A stretch of DNA of 64,000 nucleotides, from positions 62,001 through 126,000 of the forward strand of contig JAOAAU010000009.1 of the NCBI GenBank assembly GCA_026418695.1. The letters are read 5' to 3'. Positions within the stretch are counted from its first letter, which is position 1. Every line of letters starts with the position of its first letter. Origin of the DNA: Clostridia bacterium (GTDB lineage Bacteria; Bacillota; Clostridia; Acetivibrionales; JAFADI01). The notes under the pieces are model-generated. The model had not been told where the DNA came from. It saw nothing but the letters and a program-made list of their open reading frames with translations, and did not search any database. This document shows, in pieces, positions 36,501 to 45,355 of this stretch. A program made the translations under genes and the position numbers.

Positions 36501-39500
36501 AAGACGATAAAAACAAGCTGTTAAGAGCGTTCAACGATACTGACTGTGAATACCCCAGTGAAAAGACACTGGTTCAGGTTTTTGAGGAGCAGGTTGAAAA
36601 AACTCCGCAAAATACAGCAGTAATGTATGAAGGCCTCAAATGGACTTACGCAGAACTGAATGAAAAAGCCAATCAGCTGGCAAGAATTCTGAAGACTTGG
36701 GGGGTGAAAGCTGAAAGTATAGTAGCCATTATTGCAGAACGGTCTTTTGAAATGATGGTTGGTATTTTAGGAATATTAAAAGCCGGAGGTGCCTATCTTC
36801 CTATTTCACCCGAATATCCAATAGAGCGGATCCGGTATATGCTTGAGGATAGTAAGTCCCCCGTTGTATTGACACAAAAGCGCTTGATGGGACAGCTGGA
36901 TTTGGATTGTCCGATGATTGATCTGAACAGTGAAAACGCCTATAGCAGTGATGGGAGCAATCTTCCGCTTCAAAATACATCGAAAAACCTGGCTTATGTC
37001 ATATACACTTCGGGATCTACCGGAAAGCCGAAAGGTGTGATGATTGAACACTATTCTGTCATCAATCGTATCCTTTGGATGCAAAAAATGTATTCCATCG
37101 ATGAGACTGATGTGATCTTGCAGAAGACACCCTTTACCTTTGACGTCTCGGTATGGGAATTATTCTGGTGGTCTTTCCAGGGAGCTGCTGTATGCTTTCT
37201 GGAGCCTGGCGGAGAAAAAGATCCGGAGAAGATTGTCAAGGCGATTGAAGGTAATAAGATTACCACCATGCATTTTGTACCGTCCATGCTCAATGCTTTC
37301 CTTGAATATCTTGAATCAGGGATTGACTTTTCAAGACTTGGTGCATTAAGACAGGTGTTTGCAAGTGGGGAAGCCCTTCATTTACATCAGGTAAAGAAGT
37401 TTAATACATTATTAAATAAAACGAATGGGACAAAGTTGCATAATCTTTATGGGCCAACGGAAGCCACAGTAGATGTGTCCTATTTTGATTGTTCTTCCGG
37501 GGAAGAGCTAAAAACGATTCCTATTGGTAAACCTATTGATAATACAAAGCTGTATGTGCTGGACGGTGAAAATGAATTACTGCCCATCGGGGTTGCGGGA
37601 GAACTGCATATTGCCGGGGATGGGCTGGCCAGGGGGTATTTGAACAGGCCTGAATTGACTGCAGAAAAGTTTGTTCCCTGCCCGTACCTTCCGGGAGAAA
37701 GAATGTATAAAACCGGCGATCTTGCTTGCTGGATGCATGATGGGAATATTGAATACCTTGGAAGAATAGACCATCAGGTTAAAATCAGAGGTTTGCGAAT
37801 AGAACTTGGAGAGATCGAAAACCAGTTGCTAAAACTTGGTTTTATTAAGGATGCCGTTGTAATTGACAGGGCGGATTCGAAAGGGAACAAATATCTTTGT
37901 GCATATATTGTTACTACAAGAGAGTATTCCCTGGGCGAAATCAAGGATCACTTATCCAGGGAATTACCGGATTATATGATTCCCTCGCAGTTTATGAGAC
38001 TGGAGAAAATCCCCCTCTCACCCAATGGAAAAGCGGATAGGAAAGCCTTGCCGGAGCCGGATCATAAAGTCAGGTCAGAGGTTGTATTTGCAGCGCCTGG
38101 AAACAGCATGGAAGAGCAGCTCCTCCAAATCTGGGCGGACACTCTGAACGTCCCGGGAATTGGAATTGATCACAATTTCTTTGAGGAAGGAGGGGATTCT
38201 TTATCTGCTATCACCCTGATCTCAAGAATTCACAAGGAATTGGACATTGATATGCCTGTCAGCCAAGTATTCGGAACCCCGACGATCAGAGCGATGGCAG
38301 AGAAAATCAATAGTTTCAAGCAGAAAACATTCCAAGAGATCGAACCGGTAGACGAAAGGGAATTCTATCCTGTTTCCTCGGCACAGAAAAGAATGTTTAT
38401 GCTGAATCAAATGGAGCCTCAAAGTTTAAGCTACAATATGCCAGGAGCAATCACCGTTGATGGAAAAGTGGATACGGATAGGTTGAAAGAAGCGATGCTC
38501 CGTCTGGTAGACAGGCACGAGTCTTTTAGAACCTCATTCCATCTTGTCGGTGAAAATATTGTACAAAAGGTGCATCCGTATGTTGATTTTACAATCCGTT
38601 GCACGGAATCCAATCAAGAAGAACTTGGTGAACTTATTCGAGAATTCATTCAACCCTTTGACTTAGGCGTGGCGCCCTTGATCAGAATGCAGATCATCAA
38701 GCGTGGAAATAAAAAACATTTACTTCTTATTGATATGCACCACATTATTTGCGATGGTATATCCAGCCGCATCATGGTGGATGACCTTGTGGCACTATAC
38801 GAAGGAAGAGATCTTCCAAGGTTAAAAATTCAATACAGGGATTTTGCTGTATGGCAGAATAACCTATTGAAGTCCGAAACGATAAAAAAACAGGAAGAAT
38901 ATTGGCTGAATATCTTCAAGAAGGAAATTCCCGTCCTGAATATGCCAACGGACTATTTACGGCCGACTGTTCAAAGTACTGCGGGGGCTAAACTGGCATT
39001 CAGTACAGGCACGGAACTGACGGGGAAATTAAATGATCTGGCAGCAAAGACCCAAACAACTCCGTATATGATTCTTTTGGCTGCTTATAACGTGCTTTTA
39101 TCAAAGTATTCCGGTCAGGAGGATATAGTGGTTGGTTCTCCGGTCGCCGGGAGATCTCATGCAGACTTGGATCACATTGTCGGCATGTTTGTCAATACAT
39201 TGGCAGTGAGAAACTTTCCGGAACCGAAAAAATCCTTCCTTGAGTTTTTAAATGAGGTAAGACTGAATTCGATTCAGGCCTTTGAAAACCAGGATTATCA
39301 GTTCGAGGAACTGGTAGAAAAGCTGAATATCAAAAGGGATATCGGAAGAAACCCTGTTTTTGACACCATGTTTGTGTATCAAAATTATTCTATCCCTGAA
39401 GTTGAAAATCAAGATATAAAGATATCAACAGAGGAACTTGAGAGCAATATTTCCAAATTCGACTTAACCTTGCAGGCCAGAATGGCAGAGGGAAAGCTGG

Positions 39501-42500
39501 ATTTTTGCTTTGAGTATTGTACGAAACTTTTCAAAACAGAGACAATAAAAAGAGTATCGGAGCACTTAATTCAATTATTGACGCGAATAACCGAAAACCC
39601 GGAAGAAAAATTATGTAATCTCAGTATGCTCACGGATCAGGAAAAAGAGCAGATATTACTTGATTTCAATGATACAACGGTAGAGAAGCTCCATCCTGTG
39701 TGCATCCACAGACTCTTTGAATCGCAGGTTGAAAAGACTCCTGACAGGGTTGCGCTGTTAAATGGGGATCATGCGGTAACCTACAGGGAAATGAATGATC
39801 GTGCAAATCAAGTTGCATGGCTGCTGAAAGAAAAAGGAGTTGGAAGGGATCATATCGTTGGTCTGCTGGTTGATCGCTCTGTCGAAATGATGGTCGGAAT
39901 TCTGGGTGTCTTAAAAGCAGGCGGGGCTTATTTGCCCATTGATCCTGAGTATCCGAAGGAAAGAATTGAATATATGCTTTCGGATAGCGGAGCCAACATC
40001 CTGCTAACACAAAAGAATTATATGGGCAGAAGCTATTGCAACTGCGAAATGATTGATTTACAAGATTGCAAATTGAATATACAGAGAAATGAGAACCTGA
40101 ACATCCCTGAATCTATCGATAGTTTAGCCTATATCATTTATACATCGGGTTCGACAGGAAAGCCGAAAGGTGTAATGATCGAACATGGAAGTGTCGTAAA
40201 TACTTTAATGTATCTGCATAAAGAATATCCGCTGCTGGATAATGATGTTTTCCTGCTTAAAACGACCTATACCTTTGATGTATCTGTGGCGGAATTGTTC
40301 GGATGGTTTTTCGAGGGCGGAAAGCTGGCCATTTTGAACAAAGGGGAGGAAAAGGAACCTCAAAAAATTCTGAAAGCCATAGCTAAGTATGGCGTTACCC
40401 ATATCAACTTTGTCCCTTCCATGTTCAGTGTTTTCCTTGGCATGCTGAACAAGACGGATATAGAGGTGCTCAACCGGCTGAAGTATATCTTCGTTGCGGG
40501 TGAGGCGATTTCGAGAGAGACTGTATTCAGATTTAGAAGCCTTATCGCTAAAGTAAAGCTGGAAAACCTTTATGGGCCAACGGAGGCAACGATTTACGCA
40601 ACAAGGTATTCTCTCGATCATTTGAGTGATGAGCCTAACGTTCCGATTGGAAAACCTCTGCAGAATCTTAAAGCTTATGTGATGGACAAACAGCTGAATC
40701 TTCTGCCGATCGGAGTGCCAGGTGAACTGTGCATCGCCGGAATGGGGCTGGCTAGAGGTTATCTGAATAAACAGGATTTGACGAATGAAAAGTTTATCAT
40801 GAATCTTCATGGGGTGGAAGAGAGGATTTATAAAACAGGAGATTTGGTAAGATGGATGCCGGACGGGAATATTGAGTACCTGGGGAGGATCGACAATCAG
40901 ATCAAGATCCGGGGATTCAGAATTGAGCTTGGAGAAATTGAAAGCCGATTATTGCAGCATCCGTTGGTCAAGGAAGCGGTTGTTGTCGACCGGATGGTTA
41001 ATGGCAATAAATGCTTGTGTGCATACTTCATTTCACAGACAGATATCCCTGTAAAAGAATTGAGAAGACATCTGCAGAGTGAATTGCCGGAGTATATGGT
41101 GCCCGCTTATTTTATCAAGCTTGACAGTATACCGAGAACTTCAAGCGAAAAAATTGATAGGAAGCTATTGCCTGAGCCAAGCTGCGGTACCGAGGCTGGA
41201 GCAAAGTTTGCGAAACCTAATAGTCACACTGAAATTCTATTGTCAGAGGTATGGAAAGAGGTACTGGGTATTGATCAAGTCGGAACCGATGAGGACTTTT
41301 TTGAGCTGGGAGGAGACTCATTAGCAGTAATCAGAGTGCTGTCGAATATTGTTTCTTTTGGCTGGGATATATCCATGCAAGACTTTTATCAATACCGAAC
41401 CATCAAAGAGCTTGCTGAAAAAATTGATGGCAACAGAGAAAAAATTGGTAATGTCAATGATTGGGAAGCCGATATAGTTGTTAGAAATGCGAAAGAGTGC
41501 GTAGGGGAAATTTGTGCAGCAAGAGAACAATACGCACACCAGGGCATTCTTTTAACCGGTGCATCCGGCTACCTGGGAATCCATGTTCTGAACGAGATTA
41601 TTGAAACAACGGACGCGAAAGTCTTCTGCATCTTCCGGGACAGGAATACTGAGGAAGCAGAGAAAAGATTGATTGAATACCTTGAGTTTTATTCCTTCCA
41701 CCAGTTGAAAGACCTGATCCATCAAAGGATATTTGTTGTCCTTGGAGATATTTCATCGAAAAAAATGGGTCTGAATGAATTGGATTATAGGACAATCAGC
41801 GAAAATACAGATGCGGTCATTCATGCGGCAGCTGTTGTGAAGCACTACGGAGAGTATGAGCTTTTTGAAAGGATCAACCTTCGAGGCACTGAAGAAGTTG
41901 TACACTTTTGTGAGAAGAATAAAAAGAGACTGTGCCATATTTCAACCATGAGTGTTTCCGGAGATTCGTTTACTTTTAGTGAGCAAGAGCAGGTATTTAC
42001 TGAAAACGATTTCTATATTGGCCAGAACTACGCTGAGAATCCCTACGTAAAGAGCAAATTCCTGGCTGAAAACCTTGTTTTCAAAGCCATCCGGAATGGA
42101 TTGGATGCTGCTGTGTTCAGAGTGGGCAATTTAACAGGGAGATACGCTGACGGGCATTTTCAAAAGAATATTCAGGAGAACAGATTTTATAATCTATTAC
42201 GATCCATCCTTGGTATTGGAACGATTTCGACAGAGATGCTCGAAGGAAACGTGGAGTTTACACCCGTAGATTACTGCAGCAAAGCAATTGTTAAACTGGC
42301 TGGATTAAGTGAAATCAGGAATAAAGTTTTTCATCTGTTTAACGATAAAGTTCTTACTGTTGGGGAGCTTAACAGGATGTTTGAATCTGTTGGAATGAAA
42401 TTAAACATCCTGGATGAGAATTCATTTAAAAACTATATCTACAGCATTTCAGCAGACAAGGAAAAGAATGAGTTGCTGGATGGGATGATCAATGATTTGA

Positions 42501-42679
42501 ACTTTGGTTACAATGGCGGGCAAAAACCGTCAATTAAGCTAAGTTCGAGCATCACCAATGAATACTTGAAGCAGTTGGAGTTTGAATGGCCGGAGATCAA
42601 TAGGGAATACATAAGAAAAATATTAGAACACATGAGGGAGCGAGATTTTTTAAGTTTTAGCTATAAAGTCGCAATGTAA
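33557..42679 (+). CDS. PilZ-fused nonribosomal peptide synthetase, C-A-T-C-A-T-reductase
   Basis: A 3040-residue megasynthetase. Residues ~40-220 resemble YcgR-N plus PilZ (RxxxR at 107-111; NxGxxG at 134-139, with Gly for the usual Ser), a predicted c-di-GMP receptor. Residues ~230-540 are unassigned, the second half GNAT-like. Then come C1 (~550-985, HHIICDG 680-686), A1 (~1004-1500), T1 (Ser1548 in GGDSL), C2 (~1603-2035, HHIICDG 1728-1734), A2 (~2049-2540), T2 (Ser2588) and an NAD(P)H reductase (~2660-3040, GASGYLG 2668-2674, YVKSK 2830-2834). A1 code reads DVWHFSLVDK, as in serine-activating EntF; A2 reads DVANFALIYK, unassigned. Predicted product: N-capped Ser-X aldehyde or alcohol. A leading C domain suggests acyl capping. 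No PPTase was seen nearby. Confidence 0.93.
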   Translation: MGMMKKIEDERYISNLFRNLARQKEIAARVKFGEKMVEAVMRFSIKKGNEPILALLEEEIPEDLSGEVEVTFAYGDLIFSFHTRILSCLDHECEIERPEAVVSYFKRILSRYIVKEEDKIFVSLGRNQTSQVLNIGNGGLSFVSEENLELGAYLKNIRINLGGKTEILADAIISHRREKKDGSYVLGARFSYIHVTDQRQLFGYIFERVYPVINTAFECTQEEIGKLIQKSEFSVPEDCSKVLNNFKNGYALMKKITGNPVLSCSLVQRVGAEVLSMSSVIRVFDRTFLGQQIICEPEKRTGVNANTEVYRAISDFLLNNPYCEYFIQYFTADFSWHHQLYMDIHTIIHDCSKFSLDQLLCFEYDTSLLADLEKANAYLCEAVYGEKEFLEFSKDRCMPLEIECYGYGDAKQFALNEVSQIYRAAGVNASRRLWRIQKDGMTIAYAEASEYPEEFDFIGAVNACRVFITAEGADLSEVFAALLPDVAEFYKRTNKQSFCLLTKQEKEIVQKIKLPGLTFKSVLCRVMMNREGLAEYRKLLMDNFVQDTRFYPITHPQLAIWYTEKVHPGTNFGNILATVRIKGNLDYALLEAAINLIIQKNDGTRIRIIENDGKPRQSITGYKYSKVDFLDFSTIGGEAALLKWEQSVANIPLQLENENLYQPTLFKLDENEGGFHIKTHHIICDGWSIVTSSAQIVEYYAMLKNGMKVGARNKPSYIDYILCEEEFNHSKRFLLQKEFWDKKFETMPEFVSFKPHNGGIRSTKAQRKSFILSRELTAQIHNYCSGHKVSPLNIFLSAVYIYIFRVTNKKDIVLGTPILNRSNSREKDTFGMFTGMIPVRILMNPDLDYSAFVEMISKEWILLLKNQKYPYNLILKNYREKHRVTDNLFDISVSYQNVKYQKIELGGDYDYYWTFNGSQTDSLQIHIRDWENQGEYQIDLDYLTEEFTEEEIKQVFNCVRNILADITLHPNKKLNQIDLLSEDDKNKLLRAFNDTDCEYPSEKTLVQVFEEQVEKTPQNTAVMYEGLKWTYAELNEKANQLARILKTWGVKAESIVAIIAERSFEMMVGILGILKAGGAYLPISPEYPIERIRYMLEDSKSPVVLTQKRLMGQLDLDCPMIDLNSENAYSSDGSNLPLQNTSKNLAYVIYTSGSTGKPKGVMIEHYSVINRILWMQKMYSIDETDVILQKTPFTFDVSVWELFWWSFQGAAVCFLEPGGEKDPEKIVKAIEGNKITTMHFVPSMLNAFLEYLESGIDFSRLGALRQVFASGEALHLHQVKKFNTLLNKTNGTKLHNLYGPTEATVDVSYFDCSSGEELKTIPIGKPIDNTKLYVLDGENELLPIGVAGELHIAGDGLARGYLNRPELTAEKFVPCPYLPGERMYKTGDLACWMHDGNIEYLGRIDHQVKIRGLRIELGEIENQLLKLGFIKDAVVIDRADSKGNKYLCAYIVTTREYSLGEIKDHLSRELPDYMIPSQFMRLEKIPLSPNGKADRKALPEPDHKVRSEVVFAAPGNSMEEQLLQIWADTLNVPGIGIDHNFFEEGGDSLSAITLISRIHKELDIDMPVSQVFGTPTIRAMAEKINSFKQKTFQEIEPVDEREFYPVSSAQKRMFMLNQMEPQSLSYNMPGAITVDGKVDTDRLKEAMLRLVDRHESFRTSFHLVGENIVQKVHPYVDFTIRCTESNQEELGELIREFIQPFDLGVAPLIRMQIIKRGNKKHLLLIDMHHIICDGISSRIMVDDLVALYEGRDLPRLKIQYRDFAVWQNNLLKSETIKKQEEYWLNIFKKEIPVLNMPTDYLRPTVQSTAGAKLAFSTGTELTGKLNDLAAKTQTTPYMILLAAYNVLLSKYSGQEDIVVGSPVAGRSHADLDHIVGMFVNTLAVRNFPEPKKSFLEFLNEVRLNSIQAFENQDYQFEELVEKLNIKRDIGRNPVFDTMFVYQNYSIPEVENQDIKISTEELESNISKFDLTLQARMAEGKLDFCFEYCTKLFKTETIKRVSEHLIQLLTRITENPEEKLCNLSMLTDQEKEQILLDFNDTTVEKLHPVCIHRLFESQVEKTPDRVALLNGDHAVTYREMNDRANQVAWLLKEKGVGRDHIVGLLVDRSVEMMVGILGVLKAGGAYLPIDPEYPKERIEYMLSDSGANILLTQKNYMGRSYCNCEMIDLQDCKLNIQRNENLNIPESIDSLAYIIYTSGSTGKPKGVMIEHGSVVNTLMYLHKEYPLLDNDVFLLKTTYTFDVSVAELFGWFFEGGKLAILNKGEEKEPQKILKAIAKYGVTHINFVPSMFSVFLGMLNKTDIEVLNRLKYIFVAGEAISRETVFRFRSLIAKVKLENLYGPTEATIYATRYSLDHLSDEPNVPIGKPLQNLKAYVMDKQLNLLPIGVPGELCIAGMGLARGYLNKQDLTNEKFIMNLHGVEERIYKTGDLVRWMPDGNIEYLGRIDNQIKIRGFRIELGEIESRLLQHPLVKEAVVVDRMVNGNKCLCAYFISQTDIPVKELRRHLQSELPEYMVPAYFIKLDSIPRTSSEKIDRKLLPEPSCGTEAGAKFAKPNSHTEILLSEVWKEVLGIDQVGTDEDFFELGGDSLAVIRVLSNIVSFGWDISMQDFYQYRTIKELAEKIDGNREKIGNVNDWEADIVVRNAKECVGEICAAREQYAHQGILLTGASGYLGIHVLNEIIETTDAKVFCIFRDRNTEEAEKRLIEYLEFYSFHQLKDLIHQRIFVVLGDISSKKMGLNELDYRTISENTDAVIHAAAVVKHYGEYELFERINLRGTEEVVHFCEKNKKRLCHISTMSVSGDSFTFSEQEQVFTENDFYIGQNYAENPYVKSKFLAENLVFKAIRNGLDAAVFRVGNLTGRYADGHFQKNIQENRFYNLLRSILGIGTISTEMLEGNVEFTPVDYCSKAIVKLAGLSEIRNKVFHLFNDKVLTVGELNRMFESVGMKLNILDENSFKNYIYSISADKEKNELLDGMINDLNFGYNGGQKPSIKLSSSITNEYLKQLEFEWPEINREYIRKILEHMRERDFLSFSYKVAM

Positions 42680-42734
42680 AGGGTTTATCCCCTTCAAAAC
42701 GGCAAAGCTTCCAGTGTTATAAAGGGGGACAATA

Positions 42735-44747
42735 ATGATCAAAGAAGGTCTAAAAAGGATTGAGCAGGATTTTGTATTAAAACACAGCAGTCTCTGTATC
42801 ATTCTGATTTATAACTTTGTTTCCATCATTATAGGTTATGCGTTTTATTATTTATTACCGCTGCTCATGGGATATGCCCCGAATTTTATGGAGTCATCGG
42901 CAGCCATTGGTCCCAGCTATACAACGCAGTACGTCATCATAGCGTCTTTGGCCTTTGCTGTTGGGACGATTTTCTTTGTTATCGCTTTTCGGGGGATTTC
43001 CGGATGGAAATCCCTCTTGGAAGACCGGAAAGTGAATGCAAAGAAGATTCAAGGTATTCGGCGAAAATGTATTAACCTTCCGTATATTATATTTTTATCA
43101 CAAATATTACTGATCAATGTTCCGCTAGCCATCGTCTTGTTTCTTGTTACAGCGGTCACAAAAGCACCGGTGATCATGGAAGTGAGAATCATTACCATCA
43201 TTTTCTCGTTTTTTTCATTAGCAGCCGTTGTTTCTCATACCTTCTCAAAAAAGATATTTACCAAGATTCTGCTGAACACCTATCATAATGAAGAATTGGA
43301 AGGCAGAAGAATCAAACTGGTCAGCAAGATTTTCCTTCAAATCCTTCCAATGTTCATCGTAGCGATTTTATTGACTGGGGTTTTGGGGTACTCAAGGCTG
43401 ATGGAAGAAAAGGGGGACATGATTTACAATGATTGCAGGAATCAGCTGATCAACAATTTTAAAGATATCAAGGAAGTCCGGAATGCGAATGAGATTTTTA
43501 AAATATTAAGTAATATCAAAATAAACAATGAGAATATTAGTTATTTTGTGATTCATCCTGATGGAAGAATTGAAACATCGAATGGCAAAACACTAACCAA
43601 AACCTATGAGTATAATACTAAAAATCCTATTCAAGGGGACCGGGTTTACGGGGACACCAATGAAGAGCAAGGAATCGTAATGAAAATCAAAGGTGCTGCC
43701 GGAATTTTTATCGCAGGTGTGAAGTTTGACATGGCGTCTGAAAAAACTGTCAATTTCTTTTTGCTTGGTTTGACTGCTTTACTTTTGCTGAATATCATGA
43801 TTCTATTCTATTTCTCCAGATCCCTTTCCGGGGAAATATCTCTTGTTGCTGAAAGCCTCACGGAAATAGCAGAAGGGGAACATGTGGATCTGGACAGAAA
43901 ACTTGCGGTTGTTTCCAATGATGAATTAGGGGACCTGGTCATTGCCTTCAACAAGATCCAGGAACGCGAAAAGGAGCATATCAAGACCATCGAAGAAAAC
44001 ACGTCCATCCTCATGGAACAGGAACGGTTAGCTTCTTTAGGCCAGCTAATCGGAGGAATTGCGCACAATCTGAGAAGTCCGATCATGTCTCTGTCAGGGG
44101 CTATTGAAGGGCTCAAAGACCTGGCCATGGAATATGATTCCTCCATTGAGGATGAAAATGTTACAAAGGAAGATCATCATCAGATCGCAAAAGAAATGCT
44201 TGACTGGCTTGAAAAGATGAAGCCGTACTGTGCGTATATGTCGGACATTATCACCGCAGTGAAGGAACAGACGGTACAGCCGTCTGCGGAGAGAGGCCTT
44301 TCCTTTACGGTGGATGAAATCGTAAAAAGAGTAGATATCCTGATGAATCATGAACTGAAAAAGTACCATTGCAAATTGAACACCCGGCTGGAGGTAGATC
44401 GAAATACCGTAATCAACGGGGAAGTCAGCATATTGGTACAGGTCCTGAACAATTTGATCATTAATGCCATCGAGGCTTATGAAGGCCGTGGAGGTGCCAT
44501 TGACTTTGGAATTGTTGGAAGTGAAAACAGGATTGATTTCATTATAAGGGATTACGGAAAAGGAATGTCACCGGAAGTACAGGAAAAGCTGTTTAAGGAA
44601 ATGATTACAACCAAAGGCAAAAAGGGAACCGGCTTAGGCTTGTATATGTCCAGCTCCAATATCAAGGCAAGGTTCAAAGGGAAGCTTTGTTTTTTTTCTG
44701 AAGAAGGGAAAGGAACCGAATTTCACGTCGAGATTCCAATCACTTAG
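42735..44747 (+). CDS. Membrane sensor histidine kinase next to the NRPS
   Basis: A 670-residue kinase 55 bp after the NRPS. The N-terminus has about six hydrophobic helices up to residue ~225. A periplasmic-type sensor segment (about 225-340), another helix (about 340-358), HAMP (about 360-415) and a coiled coil follow. The H-box is LGQLIGGIAHNLRSPIMS (His phospho-acceptor); the ATPase has NLIINAIEA, DYGKGM and GTGLGLYMSS. No response regulator is adjacent. Candidates are the two receiver-HD-GYP proteins upstream (inference). It is probably cotranscribed with the NRPS, since no terminator lies between. Confidence 0.92.
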   Translation: MIKEGLKRIEQDFVLKHSSLCIILIYNFVSIIIGYAFYYLLPLLMGYAPNFMESSAAIGPSYTTQYVIIASLAFAVGTIFFVIAFRGISGWKSLLEDRKVNAKKIQGIRRKCINLPYIIFLSQILLINVPLAIVLFLVTAVTKAPVIMEVRIITIIFSFFSLAAVVSHTFSKKIFTKILLNTYHNEELEGRRIKLVSKIFLQILPMFIVAILLTGVLGYSRLMEEKGDMIYNDCRNQLINNFKDIKEVRNANEIFKILSNIKINNENISYFVIHPDGRIETSNGKTLTKTYEYNTKNPIQGDRVYGDTNEEQGIVMKIKGAAGIFIAGVKFDMASEKTVNFFLLGLTALLLLNIMILFYFSRSLSGEISLVAESLTEIAEGEHVDLDRKLAVVSNDELGDLVIAFNKIQEREKEHIKTIEENTSILMEQERLASLGQLIGGIAHNLRSPIMSLSGAIEGLKDLAMEYDSSIEDENVTKEDHHQIAKEMLDWLEKMKPYCAYMSDIITAVKEQTVQPSAERGLSFTVDEIVKRVDILMNHELKKYHCKLNTRLEVDRNTVINGEVSILVQVLNNLIINAIEAYEGRGGAIDFGIVGSENRIDFIIRDYGKGMSPEVQEKLFKEMITTKGKKGTGLGLYMSSSNIKARFKGKLCFFSEEGKGTEFHVEIPIT

Positions 44748-44769
44748 AATCCGATCTCCTATGAAAGTA

Positions 44770-44793
44770 GCAGGCTGGAAAGCCTGTTATTTT
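44770..44793 (+). terminator. Terminator after the kinase
   Basis: Seven-pair stem (GCAGGCT, loop GGAA, AGCCTGT) with T-rich tail. Confidence 0.8.
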
Positions 44794-44817
44794 TCTGTCG
44801 ATTTTTTATTAAACTTA

Positions 44818-44846
44818 TTGCAATTCAGGGTAAAATGTGCTAATAT
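44818..44846 (+). promoter_or_regulatory. Promoter of the UPF0735-hom unit
   Basis: TTGCAA (44818-44823), 17-bp spacer and TAATAT (44841-44846) preceded by TGC (extended -10). Confidence 0.55.
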
Positions 44847-44898
44847 TTCTCAATAAGAAAACAAGTGTACGCAGTACATGGACATTGGGTTGGGGGAT

Positions 44899-45342
44899 AT
44901 GGAAAAAAACACTACTTACCTTCTGGTAGATGTTGCAGTTCTTCCGGAGGTATTTTCTAAAGTAATTGAGGTCAAAAAAATACTGAGTAAAGGGAAAATC
45001 AAGGCTGTCAACGAAGCCGTGAAGGAAGTCGGCATCAGCCGTAGTGCCTATTATAAATACAAGGATTATGTTTTTCCTTTTTATGAAACCTCCCGTGGGA
45101 AGGTCATCACGCTATTTTTTGTCGTAGAGGACTTCGCCGGGATTTTGTCCAGCATCATCAACCAGATCGCTGCAGCAAAGGCCAATATTTTGACTATCAA
45201 TCAGAATATCCCCATTAACGGACTTGCGGATGTAACCATTTCTGTTGAAACCCAGGGAATGGTTAAAGACATCAAAGACATGATGGATGAAATCAGCAAA
45301 ATCGAAGGTGTCCGCAGGCAGGAAATACTTGCACGTGAATAA
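44899..45342 (+). CDS. UPF0735 ACT-domain protein (PheB-like)
   Basis: A 147-residue protein, the usual UPF0735 length. ATG 44899 follows TTGGGGG; the in-frame ATG at 44878 has no ribosome site. The N-terminal half has a helix-turn-helix-like segment (AVNEAVKEVGISRSAYYKYKD) and the C-terminal half an ACT domain (RGKVITLFFVVEDFAGILSSI). ACT domains bind amino acids. It is 13 bp ahead of hom, so it probably senses an aspartate-family amino acid (inference). The often-used pheB label does not fit its likely role here. Confidence 0.88.
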   Translation: MEKNTTYLLVDVAVLPEVFSKVIEVKKILSKGKIKAVNEAVKEVGISRSAYYKYKDYVFPFYETSRGKVITLFFVVEDFAGILSSIINQIAAAKANILTINQNIPINGLADVTISVETQGMVKDIKDMMDEISKIEGVRRQEILARE

Positions 45343-45355
45343 TGGAGGTTGTTTT

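Noticed and set aside
40205-40810. 201-codon minus-strand open frame inside the NRPS
   Set aside because: It lies wholly antisense within a conserved adenylation domain, has no ribosome site and no recognisable protein pattern.
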